Of a stretch of 64,000 nt of DNA, positions 7,874-17,014 are shown one piece after another; positions within the stretch are counted from its first letter, which is position 1, and each line of letters begins with the position of its first letter. The notes below the pieces were generated by a model. It ran no database searches and was not told where the DNA came from. It was given only the letters and a program-made list of their open reading frames with translations. The translations under genes and the position numbers were made by a program. Source of the DNA: CAZMRF01 sp964568735 (GTDB lineage: Bacteria > Acidobacteriota > Polarisedimenticolia > JACPZX01); NCBI GenBank assembly GCA_964568735.1, contig CAZMRF010000017.1, positions 15,049 through 79,048 of the forward strand, written 5' to 3'.

Positions 7874-9015
7874 GCCGCTCCCAGGATCTGGCGCGCGATG
7901 ACCAGGCGCTGGATCTCGGAGGTCCCCTCGCCGATCGTGCACAGCTTCGCGTCCCTGTAGAACTTCTCCGCCGGGAAGTCCTTCGTGTAGCCGTAGCCGC
8001 CCATGATCTGCACGGCGCGGTCCGCCGTCCTGACGGCCGTCTCCGAGGCGCGCAGCTTGGCGATGGCGGCGGCGCGGGTGAGCGGGCGGCGCTGGTCCTT
8101 CATCCAGGCCGCGGAGTAGGTCAGCCAGCGGGAGGCTTCGACGTCCACGGCCATGTCGGCCAGCATGTTCTGTATGGCCTGGAAGGTCGAGATGCTCCTC
8201 CCGAACTGCTCGCGCTGCTTCGCGTAGGCCAGCGCGGCCTCGAAGGCCCCCTGCGCCATGCCGAGCCCCAGCGCCGCGATGGCGATGCGGCCGCCGTCGA
8301 GGATCTGCAGCGCGTTGACGAAGCCCTCTCCCTCCTTCCCGAGAATCTGCGCCTCCGGGACGCGGCACTGCTCCATGACGACCTCCGCCGTCTCCGAGGC
8401 CCTCATGCCGAGCTTGTCCTCGAGCTTTCCGTGGCGGAAGCCCGCAGTCCCCTTCTCGATGACGAAGGCCGAGATCCCGTGCTTGCCTTTCGAGGGATCC
8501 GTCACCGCGAAGATGACGCAGAGGTCGCCCGTGGCCCCGTGCGTCGTGAAGGTCTTCGAGCCGTTGATGACGAAGTGCTTCCCGTCGCGCACCGCGCGGC
8601 TGCGCGTGCCCCCGGCGTCGGAGCCCGCCGTGGGCTCCGTGAGCGACCAGGCGCCGATGTAATCGCCGCGGGCGAGGGGCTTGAGGTATTTCTGCTTCTG
8701 CTCCTCGGTGCCGAAGAGGTAGATGTGGCTGCTGCAGAGGCCGTTGTGGGCGGCCACCCCCAGGCCGATCGAGCCGTCCACCCGCGAGATTTCCTCGATG
8801 ATCATGGCGTACTCGAGGGTGGAGAGGCCGGAGCCTTCGTACTCGGGGGGGAAGCAGACTCCGAGGTATCCCTGCTGCCCGAGCTTCCGGAAGAGGTCGC
8901 GGGGGAAGACTCCTGCCTCGTCGCGCTCCCGGACGCCGGGCCGGATCTCCTTCTCGGCGAACTCCCGGACGGTGTCCCGGGTCAGGGCAAGCTCATCGGT
9001 GAAGCTGAAGTCCAA
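7870..9015 (-). CDS. Acyl-CoA dehydrogenase
   Basis: A full-length (381 residues) FAD-dependent acyl-CoA dehydrogenase that introduces a trans-2 double bond into acyl-CoA. Visible landmarks are GAWSLTEPTAGSDAGG (FAD/substrate loop), the helical segment QREQFGRSISTFQAIQNMLA, and the C-terminal QIMGGYGYTKDFPAEKFYRD followed by IGEGTSEIQ, whose Glu matches the catalytic base of short-chain enzymes. The start is TTG at 9015, giving the usual N-terminus MDFSFTDELALTRD. It heads the four-gene operon that runs into meaB, mce and the FHA gene, which points to branched-chain or odd-chain acyl-CoA breakdown feeding propionyl/methylmalonyl-CoA. Confidence 0.95.
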   Translation of the reverse strand: MDFSFTDELALTRDTVREFAEKEIRPGVRERDEAGVFPRDLFRKLGQQGYLGVCFPPEYEGSGLSTLEYAMIIEEISRVDGSIGLGVAAHNGLCSSHIYLFGTEEQKQKYLKPLARGDYIGAWSLTEPTAGSDAGGTRSRAVRDGKHFVINGSKTFTTHGATGDLCVIFAVTDPSKGKHGISAFVIEKGTAGFRHGKLEDKLGMRASETAEVVMEQCRVPEAQILGKEGEGFVNALQILDGGRIAIAALGLGMAQGAFEAALAYAKQREQFGRSISTFQAIQNMLADMAVDVEASRWLTYSAAWMKDQRRPLTRAAAIAKLRASETAVRTADRAVQIMGGYGYTKDFPAEKFYRDAKLCTIGEGTSEIQRLVIARQILGAA

Positions 9016-9203
9016 GGTCGCTCCAGGGGCGCGCGGAGGGGCGGGCGCTTCTCGTTTCGAGAGGGGATCTTAGGGGCGCCGCTCGGGGCGGGTCAACTGG
9101 TCAGGCTGCTCGTTCGGCAGCAGGCGCAGGGGGAGGCTCCTCCGCTCCCTCCGACGTTCGCCGGAGTCGATCTGGGGCACTGGCCGAAGGAGGCCCGGCT
9201 CAC

Positions 9204-9301
9204 GAAGTCGCTCGCTCCGGACCTCCCCCTACGCCCGCCGTGGCTTCGTGGCATCCACTATTGGTCGGCTGCTCAGGAAGTCGCTCGCTCCGGACCTCCC
9301 C
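9204..9301. repeat. 25-bp direct repeat pair between hemW and the acyl-CoA dehydrogenase
   Basis: The same 25 bases (gaagtcgctcgctccggacc plus tcccc) occur at 9204-9228 and 9277-9301, 73 bp apart. About 25 bp downstream of each copy remain partly similar. The second copy covers the last codons of hemW. The rest of 9016-9272 holds no gene that I can support. Confidence 0.7.
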
Positions 9302-10484
9302 GTTCGCCTCCCGTCGCTGCGTGGTACTTCATCCCGGCGGGCGATGCGATGCGGGCGAAGACTTCGTTCGCCAGCAGGAGACCCCGGCGCGTCAGGCGGA
9401 GGGTTTTCTCGTCGAGTTCCACGCACCCTGCCTCGATGAGATCGCCGACCTCCTCCGCGATCGAGGTGGCGAATCGCGTTCCTCTTGTCCGATCGAATGC
9501 GGCCAGATCGACGCCTTCTACGAGGCGCAGGTTGAGGATCAGGGCCTCGCGATGGACGGCTTCCGGGGTGGCCGGAGTGTGGCTCTCCTCCCGGGAGCGC
9601 CCTTCCAGGAAGGCGTCCAGATCGCGGGGGATCGACCAGAGGCGCCCGGCCTGCGATGAGAAGGCCGAGGGGCCGAAGCCCAGGAAGGCGCCTCCCGTCC
9701 AGTACTTCAGGTTGTGGCGGGAACGCCTGCCCGGCAGGCAGAAGCTGGAGATCTCGTACTGCTCGTAGCCGGCCTGCGCGAGAAGCAGGCAGGCTGCTTC
9801 GTAGGCACCGGCCACCTCGTCGTCTCCCGGAAGGCCGATCCGCCCCTCGCGGGCCGCGGTCATGAGCGGCGCCTCCTTGTCGGTCTCGAGCAGGTAGAGG
9901 CTCACATGCTCGGGGCGCCTCGCGAGGAGCGAGCACAGGCTCTCGAGGATCTCCTCCGCCGCGCTCCCGCCGGGCTCCCCCGGGGGAAGTCCCGCGATGA
10001 GGTCCGCTCCCACGTTGTCGAATCCCGCCCTGTGCGCGGCGGCGATCGCTTCGAGGCCCGCGAGACCCGTGTGGAGCCTCCCGCGGGCCTTGAGGGTCGC
10101 GTCGCGAGTCGATTGCAGGCCGACGCTGAGCCTGTTGACGCCTGCATGCAGCCAACCCTCGAGGCTGGGAGCGTCGATCCCCTCGGGGTTCGCCTCCAGC
10201 GTCACCTCCGCCCCGGCCTCCACGTCGAAGCCGCCTCGGCACGCATCGAGGATTCCCTCCACCTGCTCCGGGCGCAGGAGCGAGGGCGTCCCGCCTCCGA
10301 GATAGAGGCTGTCCACGAGGATTGGCGCGCCCCGCGAGCGCTCCCCTGCCGCGCGGATCTCCTCGACGAGGCGGGCGACGTACCTCTCGATATCGGCGCC
10401 CCGGCCCACGGTCACGTAGAAGTCGCAGTAGTCGCAGCGCCGGGTGCAGAAGGGAATGTGAACGTAGATCCCGGCACGGGTCAT
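9273..10484 (-). CDS. hemW: HemW-type radical SAM protein
   Basis: A 403-residue radical SAM enzyme. The N-terminal IYVHIPFCTRRCDYCDFY holds the CxxxCxxC cluster motif, followed by LYLGGGTPSLL, a typical HemW GGGTP. RLSVGLQS and YEQYEISSFC also match the HemW (coproporphyrinogen oxidase-like, heme chaperone) family. The C-terminal HemN_C-like winged region includes LNLRLVEGVDLAAFDRTRG. HemW proteins bind heme and pass it to respiratory proteins; true HemN activity is not implied. The ATG at 10484 overlaps the stop of the batE-like gene (ATGA), so hemW is the last gene of the Bat operon. The C-terminal extension after YHAATGG is basic and low in complexity and lies over the 25-bp repeat. Confidence 0.9.
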   Translation of the reverse strand: MTRAGIYVHIPFCTRRCDYCDFYVTVGRGADIERYVARLVEEIRAAGERSRGAPILVDSLYLGGGTPSLLRPEQVEGILDACRGGFDVEAGAEVTLEANPEGIDAPSLEGWLHAGVNRLSVGLQSTRDATLKARGRLHTGLAGLEAIAAAHRAGFDNVGADLIAGLPPGEPGGSAAEEILESLCSLLARRPEHVSLYLLETDKEAPLMTAAREGRIGLPGDDEVAGAYEAACLLLAQAGYEQYEISSFCLPGRRSRHNLKYWTGGAFLGFGPSAFSSQAGRLWSIPRDLDAFLEGRSREESHTPATPEAVHREALILNLRLVEGVDLAAFDRTRGTRFATSIAEEVGDLIEAGCVELDEKTLRLTRRGLLLANEVFARIASPAGMKYHAATGGERGGPERATS

Positions 10485-11290
10485 ATTTCCTCGACGCTCT
10501 CTTCCGGCAGCCAGCCGGTCAGCCCATTCTCCAGGGAGACCTGGGTCCAGCCCTCGGAGCGGGCACGGATCCTCACCCTGAGCCCCTCGTGCACCGTGAA
10601 GAGAGCGGGATTCTCCTGGCCGGCGCCGCTGAGGACTTCGGCCTCGGGGGCGATGACCACCCCGAACTCCATGGAGGAGTCCTGCCAGCTCTTCAGGCCG
10701 AGCAGGGCGCCCCCCAGGAGCGCCGGGAGGAGCAAGGCTCCCGCCGCGTAGAAGGCACTACGCTTCACCCCTTCCGAGCGCACGGCAATCCCGATGCCGA
10801 AGGCGACGCCGGCGAGGAGCCAGCCGAGGAGCAGGATCGCGGCATCCTGGGCAGGCGTCGTGAGATCGAGCAGGTCACCGATCCCCAGGGCCGACAGCGG
10901 CGACGGGGCCGGAGTGATCTCGTCGACCGTCAGGGATCGGAGGTACTCGAGGTTGTCCCGGATGTCCGGGTCGCCCGGGTCGAGCAGGTGGGCCCGCTCG
11001 TACTCGAGAAGCGCTTCGCCGAGGCGGCCCGACTTGAAGAGCGAGTTGCCCAGGTTGTAGTGCAGTGCCGCGGATCTCACGCCGCTCGAAGCGATCTCGC
11101 GGTAGATCTCCGCTGCACGCTCGAAATCGCCCTTCTCGTAGGCGTCGTTCCCGGCGGTGAAGCGCGACTCGACCGCCGCGCCGGGCGTCCGCCCCGAGCA
11201 TCCGGGCGCGGCCAGCAGCGCGGCGAGGAGCAGCGCCCCCGCGCCCGCGTACCGGTTAGGCCAGCGCACGTTCGAGCTTCGTGATGACAT
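10481..11290 (-). CDS. BatE-like TPR-SH3 lipoprotein
   Basis: A 269-residue protein. The basic N-terminus leads to a hydrophobic stretch ending in a lipobox-like LLAAPGC. TPR repeats follow (FTAGNDAYEKGDFERAAEIY, SAALHYNLGNSLFKSGRLGEAL), then two hydrophobic helices and a C-terminal SH3-like domain ending GWTQVSLENGLTGWLPEE. This is the architecture of BatE proteins of Bacteroides-type aerotolerance operons. I favour ATG 11290 because GAGGAG lies upstream; GTG 11269 is an alternative. It overlaps batD by 35 nt and hemW by 4 nt, so it is part of one transcript. Confidence 0.82.
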   Translation of the reverse strand: MSSRSSNVRWPNRYAGAGALLLAALLAAPGCSGRTPGAAVESRFTAGNDAYEKGDFERAAEIYREIASSGVRSAALHYNLGNSLFKSGRLGEALLEYERAHLLDPGDPDIRDNLEYLRSLTVDEITPAPSPLSALGIGDLLDLTTPAQDAAILLLGWLLAGVAFGIGIAVRSEGVKRSAFYAAGALLLPALLGGALLGLKSWQDSSMEFGVVIAPEAEVLSGAGQENPALFTVHEGLRVRIRARSEGWTQVSLENGLTGWLPEESVEEI

Positions 11291-13115
11291 CCTCGCTCCT
11301 CGAGACCAGCCCCGCGAGGCGCTCCGGACCGGCGCCCCCCGGCGCGAAGCGGCCGGCGTCGCAGCGCTCGAGGCAGGTGAGGACCGAGCCCTTGAGATCC
11401 TCGCCGACGTTCCTCGACGCGAGCAGCTCCGCGATCCGCTCACGCGTGAGCCCGGAGGGGGCCACGTTGAACTTGTCGGCCAGGTATCCCGTCAGCGCCC
11501 TGTCCACGTCGGCGAAGAAGGCCTCGAGGTTCCCGCCGGGGCCTGCGGCGCGCGCGGCCCTCCGGAGCCGCTGGCGCGCGACGCGCGGCGCGCGGCGCCC
11601 CCGGAAGAGGTGCACGTTCGCCGAGAGGTGGTCGCGCCACCTGAGCCTGGCCACGAGGGCGACGTTGCCGGCCACCGGCAGGACGAGGAGGAGGTAGAAC
11701 CAGGGCCTCCGGTGAAGCGGCGTGCCGTCCACGGCCAGCGCCCCGGCGGGCTTGATGTAGCGGATGTCCTGCCGCATGGCGACGACCTCGCGCCGCACCG
11801 CGCCGGAGGCGGGAGCGCCCGGGCCCGAGGGGGCCTTCGCCACGCTGATGAGGAACTTCGGGCTGACCAGCTCCTTGTAGGACTCAGCCACCGGGTCGAA
11901 GTAGCTGAAGCGGATGTCCGGTATCCGCTTCTCCCCGGGCGCGAGCGGGACGAAGACGTAGGACCAGGTGCGCGTCCCGAGGAGCCGATCCTCCTCGACG
12001 TTCCGCGTTTCATTGAGGCGCGGATCGAATCTCCGGTAGTCCGGGGCGTCCGCGATGACCGGGCTTTCGAGGGATCGGAGGTTGCCATCCCCGGTGATCT
12101 CCACCGTGACGCCGACGGCGTCGTTGACGGCGGCTTCGTGGCGATCGGCCTTCACGTCCATCGAGAAGCGGCCGACGGCCCCCGTGAACGAGTCCGGCCG
12201 CCCCTGCTCGGGCAGCGGAAGGACCGTGAGGCTCTTCTCGGGGGCCCGCCGGTAGACGATCCGCGATGGATTCATCAGGCGGTCGAAGGGATCCCCCGTG
12301 CTCGCGCTGACGGGGACCTGGAAGATCGTCTCCTCGATCGTGAGCCGGCCGCTCTTCGTGGGGAAGAGTGCCTTCTTCATGAGCGTGACCTCCGTGTACT
12401 CCTTGCCGCGCACGATCGTCCTGCGCAGCGACGCACGGGGATCGACGGGGATCTCCTCCACCCAGAAGCCGGTCAGGGAGGGTGCTTCCTGGGGCTGGGG
12501 CAGCGCGGCCAGGGTGGGCTGCGAGTAGATCTTGTAGGTGAGGAGCACCTGCTCGCCCACGTAGGCGCGATCCCGGTCGAGCGAGACGTCGATGTAGATC
12601 TCCCCCTCCGGGATCTGCGGCTCGCCTCCCCTGCGGCCGAAGAGCGATCCGAGGGGATCATCCGGGGGGAAGCCGCCGCGGCGCCCGCCTCCCGCCCCCG
12701 GGCTGCCTCGCACGCTCCCCTGAACCACCTCCACCTGCGCCCCGCGTGTCCGGAAGACCTTGTCCCCCATGCGCACTTCGATCGGCGGGATGGAAAGCGT
12801 GCCGATCCGCTTCGGCAGAAGCACCCAGGCATACCGTCGCGAGGAGGTGACCTTCGCCCCGCCTCCCGTCCAGACCATCGAGGTCGAGGTCGCGCTGCTC
12901 GGACCCGAGGCCACCGTGAAGTCCGTGAGCGGGGCGAGAAGAGGCTCCTCGATGGAGGGCATCTCCGAGCCGCTGATCTCGATGGTGAAGGTGACGGTCT
13001 CGTCCTGGCCGATCTTCGCCGCGTCGACGGAGGCGCGCACGAGCGGATCCTCCGCTCGCAGGAGTCCGCCCGGGAGCGACAGCAAGGCGAGCGCGATGGC
13101 GATCCGGGCTTTCAT
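11256..13115 (-). CDS. batD: BatD-like oxygen-tolerance protein
   Basis: A 619-residue protein with a signal peptide (MKARIAIALALLSLPGGLLRA). It is followed by repeated beta-sandwich domains typical of BatD: VRASVDAAKIGQDETVTFTI, then EGEIYIDVSLDRDRAYVGEQ, then GAVGRFSMDVKADRHEAAVN. There is one C-terminal membrane helix (PWFYLLLVLPVAGNVALVAR) and a cytoplasmic tail. BatD sits in the periplasm and is needed for oxidative-stress tolerance in Bacteroides and Francisella, where the Bat proteins work as a membrane complex. The ATG at 13115 lies next to the stop of the batB-batC fusion. Confidence 0.87.
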   Translation of the reverse strand: MKARIAIALALLSLPGGLLRAEDPLVRASVDAAKIGQDETVTFTIEISGSEMPSIEEPLLAPLTDFTVASGPSSATSTSMVWTGGGAKVTSSRRYAWVLLPKRIGTLSIPPIEVRMGDKVFRTRGAQVEVVQGSVRGSPGAGGGRRGGFPPDDPLGSLFGRRGGEPQIPEGEIYIDVSLDRDRAYVGEQVLLTYKIYSQPTLAALPQPQEAPSLTGFWVEEIPVDPRASLRRTIVRGKEYTEVTLMKKALFPTKSGRLTIEETIFQVPVSASTGDPFDRLMNPSRIVYRRAPEKSLTVLPLPEQGRPDSFTGAVGRFSMDVKADRHEAAVNDAVGVTVEITGDGNLRSLESPVIADAPDYRRFDPRLNETRNVEEDRLLGTRTWSYVFVPLAPGEKRIPDIRFSYFDPVAESYKELVSPKFLISVAKAPSGPGAPASGAVRREVVAMRQDIRYIKPAGALAVDGTPLHRRPWFYLLLVLPVAGNVALVARLRWRDHLSANVHLFRGRRAPRVARQRLRRAARAAGPGGNLEAFFADVDRALTGYLADKFNVAPSGLTRERIAELLASRNVGEDLKGSVLTCLERCDAGRFAPGGAGPERLAGLVSRSEDVITKLERALA

Positions 13116-13116
13116 C

Positions 13117-14883
13117 TCACCAGTCCTTCCCTCTCCTCGTCTCCCCGCGTCGCTCCCTTCCGGGATCCACCCGGGGCTTGTCCTCCCCCTTGAGGGCGTC
13201 GAGGATCCTCCGGGCCTCCTCCGACTCCTTGCCCTTCCCGGCGGCGTCGGGCGGCTTCTGCGACTGTCCCGGATCTTCCTGCTCTCGAGGCTTGCTCGCA
13301 CCCTCTCCCTGCTTGGGATCCTTCTCCTTCTCCCCTTCGCTGCCCTCGGACTGCTGTGGCTTCCCCTTCTGCTCCCCCTCCCCCGGCTTCGGCTTCTGCT
13401 GCTGCGACGAGGGCGGCGGCTCCATCTGCTGGAGGCGGAGGAGCGCCAGCTCGAGGTTGCGGCGGGCGTCGGCGTCGGATGGATCGAGCCTGAGGGCATC
13501 GCGGAAATCCTGGACGGCCCCCTCGAGATCCCCGGAGGAGAGGCCCGCGGTCCCCGAGTTGTACCGCGCGCTCTCCGCCAGGGCCTGATCCCGCGCCTGC
13601 CAGGCTTTCCTGTAGGCCTCGCGCGCCTTGTCGAACTCGCCCCTCCGGTAGAAGACGTTGCCGATGTTGAGCTGGATCTCCGGCGCGTCGGGGCTCTCGA
13701 CCTGGGCCTGCGTGTAGAGCTTCAGCGCGTCGTCGAAGCGCCCCTCCTGGTAATGGCGGTTGCCCTCCTCGACGAGGGATCGGGCCGACGCGGCCGCGGC
13801 ATCGCCCGGGGCCACGAAGGGCAGGCCGAGAGCGATCAGGATCCCCGCCGCGCGCGCGAGCCCCGCCGCTCCCCCGGGCCTCTTCGGCCGGCGCCTCTCC
13901 GGGATGAGCGAGTCGGCCACGAGGCAGAGCAGCCCGAGCGCCAGGGGGATCTGGAATCGCTCCTCGTACCGGGCGAGGATCTTCTGCTTCATCTCGCGCT
14001 CCTCCATGGCTCCGACGGCCTCGGCCACGCGCTCGATCTCCCCGCCGCCGGGCGTCGCCGCCACGTAGACGCCGCCGGTCGCGGCGGCGATCTCGGAGAG
14101 AGAACCCTCCTCCAGCCGGCTCGTGACCACGCGGCCCTCACTGTCCTCCTTGTAGCCCGCCACGGTGCCGTCGGGACGGCGGATCGGGATGGGTCCCCCG
14201 GCCGCCGTTCCGACGCCGACAGTATGGATGATGACCCCGGCCTCCGCAGCCTTCCGCGCGGCCGCCTCGACCCCCCCCTGGTGATCCTCGCCGTCGCTGA
14301 AGATCACCGCCGTCCGGAACCTCCGCTCCTTCTCGTCGAAGACCGAGAAGATCTCATCGAGGGCCGTCGGCAGGTCGGTGCCCTGATCGCTCAGGATCTC
14401 CGGGGAGAGAGCGTCGATGAAGAGCTGCGCGGCGCCGTAGTCGAGCGTGAGGGGGCAGAGCGTGGCGGCCGAGCCGGCGAAGGCGACCACCGCGACGCGA
14501 TCCCCGTCGAGGAGGTCGAGCAGCCGCTCCGCGTCGGCCCGGGCCTTCTCGAGCCGGGAGGGGCGCAGGTCTTCGGAGAGCATGGACGACGAGACGTCCA
14601 TGGCGATGACGACGTCCACCCCGCGCCGGGTGACGGGATCGAGGCCCATCCCCCACTGAGGCCGCGCGAGGGCCGCCACGAGGAAGACCGCCGCAGCGCA
14701 GGCCAGGAGGGCCTTCACGATTCGCCTCTGGACGCTCACCTGCGTGACCATCCGCTCCACGAGGGGCCTTCCTGCGAGCAGATCGAGATCCCGCCGGCGG
14801 CGCGAGATGGCCCACCAGAAGAGCGCGGCGAGGAAGGGCACTCCCGCAAGCCCCCACAGCGCGACGGGCGCGGCGAAGCGCAT
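13117..14883 (-). CDS. BatB-BatC fusion: membrane VWA domain plus TPR region
   Basis: A 588-residue protein. Residues 1-80 hold two membrane helices. Residues about 85-290 form a von Willebrand A domain with the MIDAS motif DVSSSM and the later FSDGEDHQGG. A third membrane helix is at about 310. A periplasmic TPR region follows (LVEEGNRHYQEGRFDDALKL, IQLNIGNVFYRRGEFDKARE), then a low-complexity Gln/Lys/Glu tail. In most Bat operons BatB and BatC are separate proteins; here they are one chain. The upstream frame stays open far beyond 14883, but that part is antisense or out of frame to batA. The start ATG overlaps the batA stop as TGATG. Confidence 0.88.
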   Translation of the reverse strand: MRFAAPVALWGLAGVPFLAALFWWAISRRRRDLDLLAGRPLVERMVTQVSVQRRIVKALLACAAAVFLVAALARPQWGMGLDPVTRRGVDVVIAMDVSSSMLSEDLRPSRLEKARADAERLLDLLDGDRVAVVAFAGSAATLCPLTLDYGAAQLFIDALSPEILSDQGTDLPTALDEIFSVFDEKERRFRTAVIFSDGEDHQGGVEAAARKAAEAGVIIHTVGVGTAAGGPIPIRRPDGTVAGYKEDSEGRVVTSRLEEGSLSEIAAATGGVYVAATPGGGEIERVAEAVGAMEEREMKQKILARYEERFQIPLALGLLCLVADSLIPERRRPKRPGGAAGLARAAGILIALGLPFVAPGDAAAASARSLVEEGNRHYQEGRFDDALKLYTQAQVESPDAPEIQLNIGNVFYRRGEFDKAREAYRKAWQARDQALAESARYNSGTAGLSSGDLEGAVQDFRDALRLDPSDADARRNLELALLRLQQMEPPPSSQQQKPKPGEGEQKGKPQQSEGSEGEKEKDPKQGEGASKPREQEDPGQSQKPPDAAGKGKESEEARRILDALKGEDKPRVDPGRERRGETRRGKDW

Positions 14884-15881
14884 CAGGGGATCCTCCGGAA
14901 GCGCGTCGAGCCCAGCACCCACTCCAGGGAGAGAAGGCCCAGCGCCGGCCAGAGCAGCCAGGGAAAGAGCTCCGAGTAGTTCGTGTAATGGCGGACCTTG
15001 ATCTCGCTCTGCTCGAGCCCGTCGATCTCGGCGAGGATCTCGTGCAGCGAGTCGCGATCGGTGGCCCTGAAGTACCGGCCCCCCGTGGAGTCCGCGATCC
15101 CGCGAAGCGTCTCCTCGTCGATGTCGGCCCTCAGGTAGACGTACCGCTTGCCCAGGATGGGATCCTGCACGGGGAAGGGAGCCTCCCCCCTCGCGCCGAC
15201 GCCGACCGTGTAGACACGCACCCCGAGCGTGGCGGCGAGAGAGGCCGCCGTGCTGGGATCGATCGCGCCGCGGTTGCTCCGCCCGTCGGTGAGCAGGACG
15301 ACCACGCGGCTCTTCGCGTCGCTCTCCCGCAACCGGTTGAGGGCGACGGAGAGGCCCATGCCGATCGCGGTGCCCTCGTCCCTCTGCGCCAGCTGCGTCG
15401 AGGAGAGGATCTCGAGCAGCACGTCGTAGTCGAGCGTGAGCGGGCAGGCCGTGTAGCCGCTCCCTGCGAAGACCACGAGACCCAGACGGTCGCTGCGGCG
15501 GCCCGCGATGAAGGCGGCCACGGCCTCCTTCGCCACCACCAGCCGGTTGCGCGGGCGGAAGTCCTCGGCGGCCATGCTCGTCGAGTTGTCGAGCACGAGG
15601 ACGATGTCCACACCACGGCTCAGGAGCTCCTCCTCGTCGTGCGCCCCCTGCGGGCGGGCGAGCCCGACCGCGAGCAGCGCGATCGCGAGGAGGCGCAGCG
15701 CGAAGGGCAGCCAGGCCAGCCGCGCCACGAGGGTCCGCCCCGAGGCCGCCACGAGCCCCAGCGATGGGTACCTCCATGAAGCACGTGCGCGGCGCGCGGC
15801 GCGCACGTGAAACACCAGGACGACCGCGATGGTGGCCGCGGCGAGGAGGAGCCAGGGATCCGCCAGCCTCAAGCTGGTCAT
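14883..15881 (-). CDS. batA: BatA-like membrane VWA protein
   Basis: A 332-residue protein with the standard BatA layout. Two membrane helices near the N-terminus (LADPWLLLAAATIAVVLVFH and FALRLLAIALLAVGLARPQG) are followed by a VWA domain with a complete MIDAS (VLDNSTSM, plus later GTAIGMGLS and LLTDGRSNRG) and a C-terminal membrane helix (LFPWLLWPALGLLSLEWVLG). VWA/MoxR systems act in metal-dependent assembly or chaperoning of membrane complexes. The start ATG at 15881 overlaps the stop of the DUF4381-like gene by 4 nt (ATGA). Confidence 0.9.
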   Translation of the reverse strand: MTSLRLADPWLLLAAATIAVVLVFHVRAARRARASWRYPSLGLVAASGRTLVARLAWLPFALRLLAIALLAVGLARPQGAHDEEELLSRGVDIVLVLDNSTSMAAEDFRPRNRLVVAKEAVAAFIAGRRSDRLGLVVFAGSGYTACPLTLDYDVLLEILSSTQLAQRDEGTAIGMGLSVALNRLRESDAKSRVVVLLTDGRSNRGAIDPSTAASLAATLGVRVYTVGVGARGEAPFPVQDPILGKRYVYLRADIDEETLRGIADSTGGRYFRATDRDSLHEILAEIDGLEQSEIKVRHYTNYSELFPWLLWPALGLLSLEWVLGSTRFRRIP

Positions 15882-17014
15882 TCGTGACGCCCCTGCGTCG
15901 CGGGCCGCCCCGGAGCCGGAGCGGGCGCCGCCGGCCTGCCGAGATCGAGGATCGTCCGCGCCCGGCGGGCGGCCTCGCGGCTCTCCTCGGCGCGGGGGGC
16001 GTGCTCGGCGAACTTGACCCGATCACACTGGTCGAGGAGCGCCCCCGTCTCGGCCCTCAGCGTCGGGCGGGCCCGGGACTCGAGATCCCCGAGCACCTCC
16101 TGGCTCGTGCGATCGATGGCGTCGAAGGCGAAGACCTCTCCGAGGTAATGCTTCACGATCTCCGCGAGGCGGATGTGGAAGTCCCGGGTACGGCCGGCCT
16201 CGATGAGCTTCTCCGCGAGCAGGCTCTCCAGCGCCTCCAGCCACCGATCGTAGGCGGGCCTCTGCGGAGCGCGCGGCTTCAGGGGAGCCGGAAGTGGGAG
16301 CGCCTTCGGCTTTCTCCGGCTTCGGCGCCAGAGCCACACCGCCACCGCGGCGGCGAGGAGGAGCCCCAGCCCGGCAAGCCAGAATCCCAGCCGGCTCACC
16401 GCCGGGGGGAGGAATCCCGATCGCACGTCGGCGGGCTCCTCCTCGGCCCCCTTCACCGTGGCCTCGACCTTCACCGGCCGGGCCTCGGTGCTCACCGAGT
16501 GAGGCTCCGCGCTCCCCGGCAGGCTGTAGCGGAGGGTGAGGGGGGGGAGCTCCAGATCTCCCAGCTCGAAGGCCGTCAGCCGGAAGGTCCAGGCCGTCAC
16601 CACCTGACCCGACCCGGGCGGCTCCCCGGCAGCCGGAGGCAGCAGCTCGGGCCCCTTCACCTGCTGGATGTCGAAGGGGCCGAGACGGTCGCTCACGCTC
16701 CGGGCCTCCCACTCGAAGCCCGGCGCGTGCGTGGCGCGGATCGTCATCGTGATGGGCTCGCCCACGCGCGCGGTCTCAGGCTCGACCGTGACCTCCAGTG
16801 TGATCTCCCCCTCCGCGGTCGCGGCGTGGGCGGCGAACAGAACTGCGAGGAGGACGACTGCGGCGCATCGAGCGCGCCGAAGGGCCGCCCGGAGCGACGG
16901 CGCGCGCCGCGTGGCTGCGGGCGTGGCGATGAGGGTACGTCGCAACGTTGGCGCGGGACGGAGGGCGCCGCCCGGAGCGTACGTTTGGAGGCCGGACGGG
17001 AAGACACGTCTCAT
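15878..17014 (-). CDS. DUF4381-like membrane protein of the Bat operon
   Basis: A secreted or membrane protein. After a basic N-terminus comes a signal-like helix (CAAVVLLAVLFAAHAATAEG), then a BatD-like beta domain (EITLEVTVEPETARVGEPIT), one membrane helix (LGFWLAGLGLLLAAAVAVWLW) and a cytoplasmic helical domain (YDRWLEALESLLAEKLIEAG) as in DUF4381 proteins of VWA/MoxR operons. The start is uncertain. The ATG at 17014 has GGAG about 10 nt upstream but lies inside the structured repeat 16951-17070. The frame also opens at an ATG (17134) directly behind the DUF58 stop, and a TTG about 75 nt further in would skip the repeat. The body from about codon 40 is secure. Confidence 0.78.
   Translation of the reverse strand: MRRVFPSGLQTYAPGGALRPAPTLRRTLIATPAATRRAPSLRAALRRARCAAVVLLAVLFAAHAATAEGEITLEVTVEPETARVGEPITMTIRATHAPGFEWEARSVSDRLGPFDIQQVKGPELLPPAAGEPPGSGQVVTAWTFRLTAFELGDLELPPLTLRYSLPGSAEPHSVSTEARPVKVEATVKGAEEEPADVRSGFLPPAVSRLGFWLAGLGLLLAAAVAVWLWRRSRRKPKALPLPAPLKPRAPQRPAYDRWLEALESLLAEKLIEAGRTRDFHIRLAEIVKHYLGEVFAFDAIDRTSQEVLGDLESRARPTLRAETGALLDQCDRVKFAEHAPRAEESREAARRARTILDLGRPAAPAPAPGRPATQGRHE
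16867..16896. repeat. Solo left arm of the structured repeat element
   Basis: About 30 bp, including agcgcgccgaaggg and cgcccggagcg, match the left arm of the element at 25415-25526 with one difference. No right arm follows. It lies in the signal-peptide-coding part of the DUF4381-like gene. Confidence 0.6.

Noticed and set aside
9273..10484. Calling the gene hemN (oxygen-independent coproporphyrinogen oxidase)
   Set aside because: Length and motifs (IPFCTRRCDYCDF, GGGTPS) fit HemW, which lacks oxidase activity in tested cases.
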